From the NCBI GenBank assembly GCA_958352855.1, contig CATWQE010000003.1, positions 42,185 to 106,184 on the forward strand: 64,000 nt of DNA, written 5' to 3'. This document shows, piece by piece, positions 61,246 through 64,000 of the stretch. Under the pieces are notes generated by a model. It ran no database searches. It was given only the letters and a program-made list of their open reading frames with translations, and was not told the DNA's origin. Within the stretch, counting starts at the first letter, position 1. Each line of letters opens with the position of its first letter. Both the position numbers and the translations under genes were made by a program. This stretch comes from an uncultured Bacillota bacterium. Its GTDB lineage: Bacteria; Bacillota; Clostridia; Lachnospirales; Lachnospiraceae.

Positions 61246-63472
61246 ACTAACATGTATTATTATTGGAATCATCATACTTCTGCCCTCTCTGGCAATGATG
61301 GTTCTCAGGCCTCATTATATCCGTCAACAGCAGGAGCAGGACAGCTTTCCCTACTCCTACAGGGATATCAGCAGGTTTCTGGTAGAAGCTACCTATGTAC
61401 TTCATGCAGAGGAGCTTCAGGGGGAAAGCAATACCTCTCTTACCCCTTATGAAATTTTCCTTTCTCAAACTCTTCCGGCAGAATCTGCTGCTGATGAAGA
61501 GGAATCTGAGGAGGAACCCCTTGATCCAGAAGAGCCTTTCAACGAAGAGGATGTTGCCGAAGTAGCTTTTGATGAAATAGAAAATCTGTATGATGACTGG
61601 TATAATAATTTCTCTTATTTCCGCTCCTATCTGGAATATGAAGTTTTAAGTGAAAATGATGTTATTGACAGTAACCGGGATTCCAGAGGCGCTTCCGCTT
61701 TGTCCAATGCTCAGGCGCTTTCACAATTAAATGGCAACAGCCAGTATGGGGATTATGCCTTCATTGCTTTCCTTGAATACGGAAAAAATGGAAATGTAAT
61801 TTCCACCAGTTTTCTCACTCATGAGAAAAACAATGCCTCTCAGGTTTTAAATGAAATAGCTAAGGAAAATCCCATTGAAGATATTCAGGAAGAATATGAC
61901 TTTAACAAATCCTTCCAGAATCCCAGAAATAAAACCTACTGTTTTGCCATGACCAAGGATGCTATGTCTGCCTTTCTGGAGACCTATCCTGGCATTATTG
62001 AAATGTCTGCAGACCATGGATTTGGTTATGCAAACAGCAGCACAGACTTACTCATTGTATTCATGACCCTCCTGGCAGCAGTTGCCATTGCAGCACTTCT
62101 TCTGCCTTTTATTAAGGTCTTGCATACAGGAAATGAGAAAATCTTCTCTGTACCACTGGAAATTGTATGCTTTATAGGATGTTGTGCTTTGGGAATTTCT
62201 GTTTCCATTGCCTCAGATCCAAATACCTTAAACCGGCAGGCTATTTATTCTGTACTTACCAGTTTAGGTGCGCCTCACAGTCTCGCCCAGGGCATTCAAT
62301 ATGTATGGGGACTTCTGGGATGGATTGCTGTCTTTGCCCTTTGCTACTGGACAGTAAGCTGCCTTAGAGCAATCTTTACCATGGGACCTATGGAATATCT
62401 GCGGAAACGGGTAATTACTTACCGTATCTGGCCATGGATGTGTTCTACTGCCAAAAAAGTCTACAACAGCCTGCTTCATATTAATCTCACAGATAACACC
62501 AACCGCATCCTGTTGAAAATTGTGTTAATTAACTTTATTATCCTGGGCTTTATCAGTATGCTGTGGTTCTGGGGAATCGGAGCCCTTGTAGTTTACTCTG
62601 CTGTTTTGTTCTACTTGCTGCAAAAATACCTGAAACGGATTCAGGAACAATATCAGCTTTTATTAGAGGCCACCAATGAGCTGGCAAAGGGCAACTTAAA
62701 TGGAACTATTCCTGAAGATTTAGGTGTGTTTGAGCCTTTCCGGGATGAAATTGATAAAATTCAGACTGGATTTAAAAAAGCTGTAGATGAGGAAGTAAAA
62801 AGTACCAAAATGAAAACTGATCTGATTACCAATGTGTCCCATGACTTAAAAACTCCTCTTACTGCCATTATTACCTATGTGGACTTACTGAAAAAAGAGG
62901 ATTTATCCGAAGAGGACAGGGAAAAATATATTGGTATCCTGGATCAAAAGGCCAACCGGCTAAAGGTTCTGATTGAAGACTTGTTTGAAGTAAGTAAGGC
63001 AACCAGCAAGGCCATTACCCTGAATATTGTGGATGTGGATATTGTGAGTCTGCTGCGTCAGGTTAAACTGGAGCTTCAGGATAAAATTGACGCTACGGAT
63101 TTAATTTTCCGCTGGCAGCTTCCTGAGGAGAAAATCATTCTCCCCCTGGACAGTCAGAGAACCTACCGGGTATTTGAAAACCTCATTGTAAACATTACCA
63201 AGTACGCCATGCCTCATTCCAGAGCATACATTACCATGGAAAATACGGAAAATCATGTGAAAATTATTATGAAAAATATTTCCGCTACGGAATTGAACTT
63301 TAATCCAAGCGAAATCACAGAGCGTTTCGTCCGCGGAGATGCTTCCCGGAACACAGAAGGCAGCGGCCTGGGGCTTGCCATTGCCAAAAGCTTTACTGAA
63401 CTTCAGGGAGGACGGCTGGAAATCCTTACGGATGCTGATTTATTTACAGTTGAAATTACATTTCTAAAATAA
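61229..63472 (+). CDS. Large membrane sensor histidine kinase (VanS-like core)
   Basis: No ATG fits: TTG at 61229 (GGGGAG at 12 bases) or TTG at 61217 are the only sensible starts; I prefer the first. The roughly 747-residue kinase has one N-terminal membrane segment (about 8-26), a roughly 250-residue extracellular region with a very acidic stretch (about 88-120), five more membrane segments (about 270-475), a HAMP-like linker, the His box NVSHDLKTPLTAI and the ATPase boxes (NITKYAMPHS, NTEGSGLGLAIAKS). The ligand is unknown. Six membrane segments are unusual for a VanS relative. Confidence 0.9.
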   Translation: MKNYRKLTCIIIGIIILLPSLAMMVLRPHYIRQQQEQDSFPYSYRDISRFLVEATYVLHAEELQGESNTSLTPYEIFLSQTLPAESAADEEESEEEPLDPEEPFNEEDVAEVAFDEIENLYDDWYNNFSYFRSYLEYEVLSENDVIDSNRDSRGASALSNAQALSQLNGNSQYGDYAFIAFLEYGKNGNVISTSFLTHEKNNASQVLNEIAKENPIEDIQEEYDFNKSFQNPRNKTYCFAMTKDAMSAFLETYPGIIEMSADHGFGYANSSTDLLIVFMTLLAAVAIAALLLPFIKVLHTGNEKIFSVPLEIVCFIGCCALGISVSIASDPNTLNRQAIYSVLTSLGAPHSLAQGIQYVWGLLGWIAVFALCYWTVSCLRAIFTMGPMEYLRKRVITYRIWPWMCSTAKKVYNSLLHINLTDNTNRILLKIVLINFIILGFISMLWFWGIGALVVYSAVLFYLLQKYLKRIQEQYQLLLEATNELAKGNLNGTIPEDLGVFEPFRDEIDKIQTGFKKAVDEEVKSTKMKTDLITNVSHDLKTPLTAIITYVDLLKKEDLSEEDREKYIGILDQKANRLKVLIEDLFEVSKATSKAITLNIVDVDIVSLLRQVKLELQDKIDATDLIFRWQLPEEKIILPLDSQRTYRVFENLIVNITKYAMPHSRAYITMENTENHVKIIMKNISATELNFNPSEITERFVRGDASRNTEGSGLGLAIAKSFTELQGGRLEILTDADLFTVEITFLK

Positions 63473-63633
63473 TCGATAAATGCATGGAGCCGCTGCATGA
63501 AGCAACATTTCGGAATCTTTCTGGAATTTCTGATATGCGTAAAATGCAGCAGCTTCTATGTATTTAGCTAATAAATTGATATAGGATTCCTCTGCGAATT
63601 AATGAATTGAATGTTTTCTGAATCAGTAAGACC

Positions 63634-63653
63634 CTCTTATTTCAAGAGTTTTT
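63634..63653 (+). terminator. Weak terminator after the sensor kinase gene
   Basis: CTCTT-ATTTC-AAGAG followed by TTTTT fits a small intrinsic terminator. Other parts of this 261-base gap hold an inverted repeat, CCCAATGCC...GGCATTGGG (63661-63696), and nothing else I recognise. Confidence 0.5.
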
Positions 63654-63660
63654 ATAGATT

Positions 63661-63696
63661 CCCAATGCCCTTGCATTTGCTGCACATGGCATTGGG
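63661..63696. repeat. Inverted repeat next to the Rpn-family gene
   Basis: CCCAATGCC and GGCATTGGG are perfect 9-bp arms 18 bases apart, located 38 bases after the Rpn-type stop codon. It may terminate that gene or mark an element end; the T-run is weak. Confidence 0.45.
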
Positions 63697-63733
63697 ACAG
63701 ATATGCTCCGGCAGTACAGAACCACCACCGACG

Positions 63734-64000
63734 TTATTCTTCTTTCTCTTTTGTTTGCAAATACTTCTCTGTATCCTCCTCAAATGCTTGTAAAGAAGCT
63801 GTTCTGGCAGCCAGTTTATGCAGGGCCTTCAAGTCTTCCAACTCCTCCAGGTCTGCAATCCTGTCACGCAGCCTATCCGGGAGTTCTCCCAAATCCTCCA
63901 GGAGTTCAAAAACATCTTCCCGGGTTGCTTCTATTCTCCCCTCCAGTCTGCCTTCCAACCGACCTTCTTGTTTTTCTTCCCGCAGCATTTCTTCAAAAAT
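63734..64000 (-). CDS. Rpn/PD-(D/E)XK nuclease-transposase family protein, C-terminal part (runs off window)
   Basis: The open frame continues past the right edge, so only the last 88 residues are visible. They contain EGRLEGRLEGRIEATRED repeats and a C-terminal tail LEDLGELPDRLRDRIADL...LKALHKLAARTASLQAFEE typical of Rpn-family (recombination-promoting nuclease) proteins. The nuclease core is outside the window. It is distinct in sequence from the remnant at 12706-13038. Confidence 0.75.
   Translation of the reverse strand: MFEEMLREEKQEGRLEGRLEGRIEATREDVFELLEDLGELPDRLRDRIADLEELEDLKALHKLAARTASLQAFEEDTEKYLQTKEKEE

Noticed and set aside
63661..63736. A small CxxC peptide read on the minus strand after the Rpn-type stop
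   Set aside because: It has no start codon or ribosome site, and the Cys pair arises within the arms of an inverted repeat.
1..64000. CRISPR array, prophage, rRNA or tRNA genes
   Set aside because: I saw no regularly spaced direct repeats, phage structural genes, or rRNA/tRNA sequence; absence is by eye and not exhaustive.

Overview
The window looks like chromosome from a low-GC, spore-forming Firmicute, most likely a Lachnospiraceae member of the Blautia type. That placement is an inference from gene content (spoIIR, GerA-type germination genes, a SipL-like LysM protein, YesMN-type sugar regulation, Rpn-family nuclease genes), AT-rich codon use and strong AGGAGG ribosome sites; no rRNA or tRNA gene is present to confirm it. 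Most genes up to about 56.7 kb lie on the minus strand. From about 57 kb the genes are on the plus strand.

Layout. 1-5.4 kb: a minus-strand envelope operon of three membrane or cytosolic zinc-ribbon proteins (one with a YARHG domain), an anchored N-acetylmuramoyl-L-alanine amidase and an anchored beta-lactamase-like serine hydrolase that runs off the left edge. 5.5-12.4 kb: ispE-gntR, then a sporulation block (gerAA, a GerAB-GerAC fusion, spoIIR), then murI and a DUF1934 gene. 12.4-15.7 kb: a structured intergenic stretch, an Rpn nuclease remnant and four unrecognised membrane proteins. 15.8-20.7 kb: two URO-D-family methyltransferase-like proteins and an MFS transporter, divergent from a PucR-type regulator. 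20.7-23.7 kb: SipL-like protein, PrcB-like lipoprotein, PlsC.

23.7-40.1 kb is one carbohydrate locus. An ABC importer (binding protein and two permeases, no ATPase) and a YesM/YesN two-component pair sit upstream of an eight-gene operon: GH31 alpha-glycosidase, MFS transporter, PfkB kinase, FucI/AraA-like isomerase, AllA-like cupin, aldo/keto reductase, class II aldolase and a type-B carboxylesterase. Read together these predict glycoside cleavage, aldose-ketose isomerisation, phosphorylation, aldol cleavage and aldehyde reduction, the same logic as sulfoglycolysis or deoxyhexose catabolism but with a different enzyme set. The substrate is unknown.

40.2-54 kb: a HicAB toxin-antitoxin pair, a 5'-truncated Uma2 nuclease gene, a cell-wall operon (L,D-transpeptidase, ddl, murF), a type 1c aminotransferase, a Ca2+ P-type ATPase, the pABA genes (pabA-pabB-pabC) behind a leader with a terminator-like hairpin, and an AAA-ATPase/PD-(D/E)XK gene. 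54-56.7 kb: a TetR regulator and an ABC exporter sharing a near-identical operator. 57-60.3 kb: methyltransferase, asparaginase, DUF1294 and aroC. 60.3-63.5 kb: a large structured intergenic element and an OmpR/VanS-like two-component system. The right edge cuts a second Rpn-family gene.

The strongest leads are the GerAB-GerAC fusion with a lipobox at the junction, the overlapping promoter/hairpin layouts that would uncouple gerAA and spoIIR from read-through, the paired URO-D proteins with divergent metal sites, the unusual sugar operon, and two intergenic structured elements that share a 12-base sequence.
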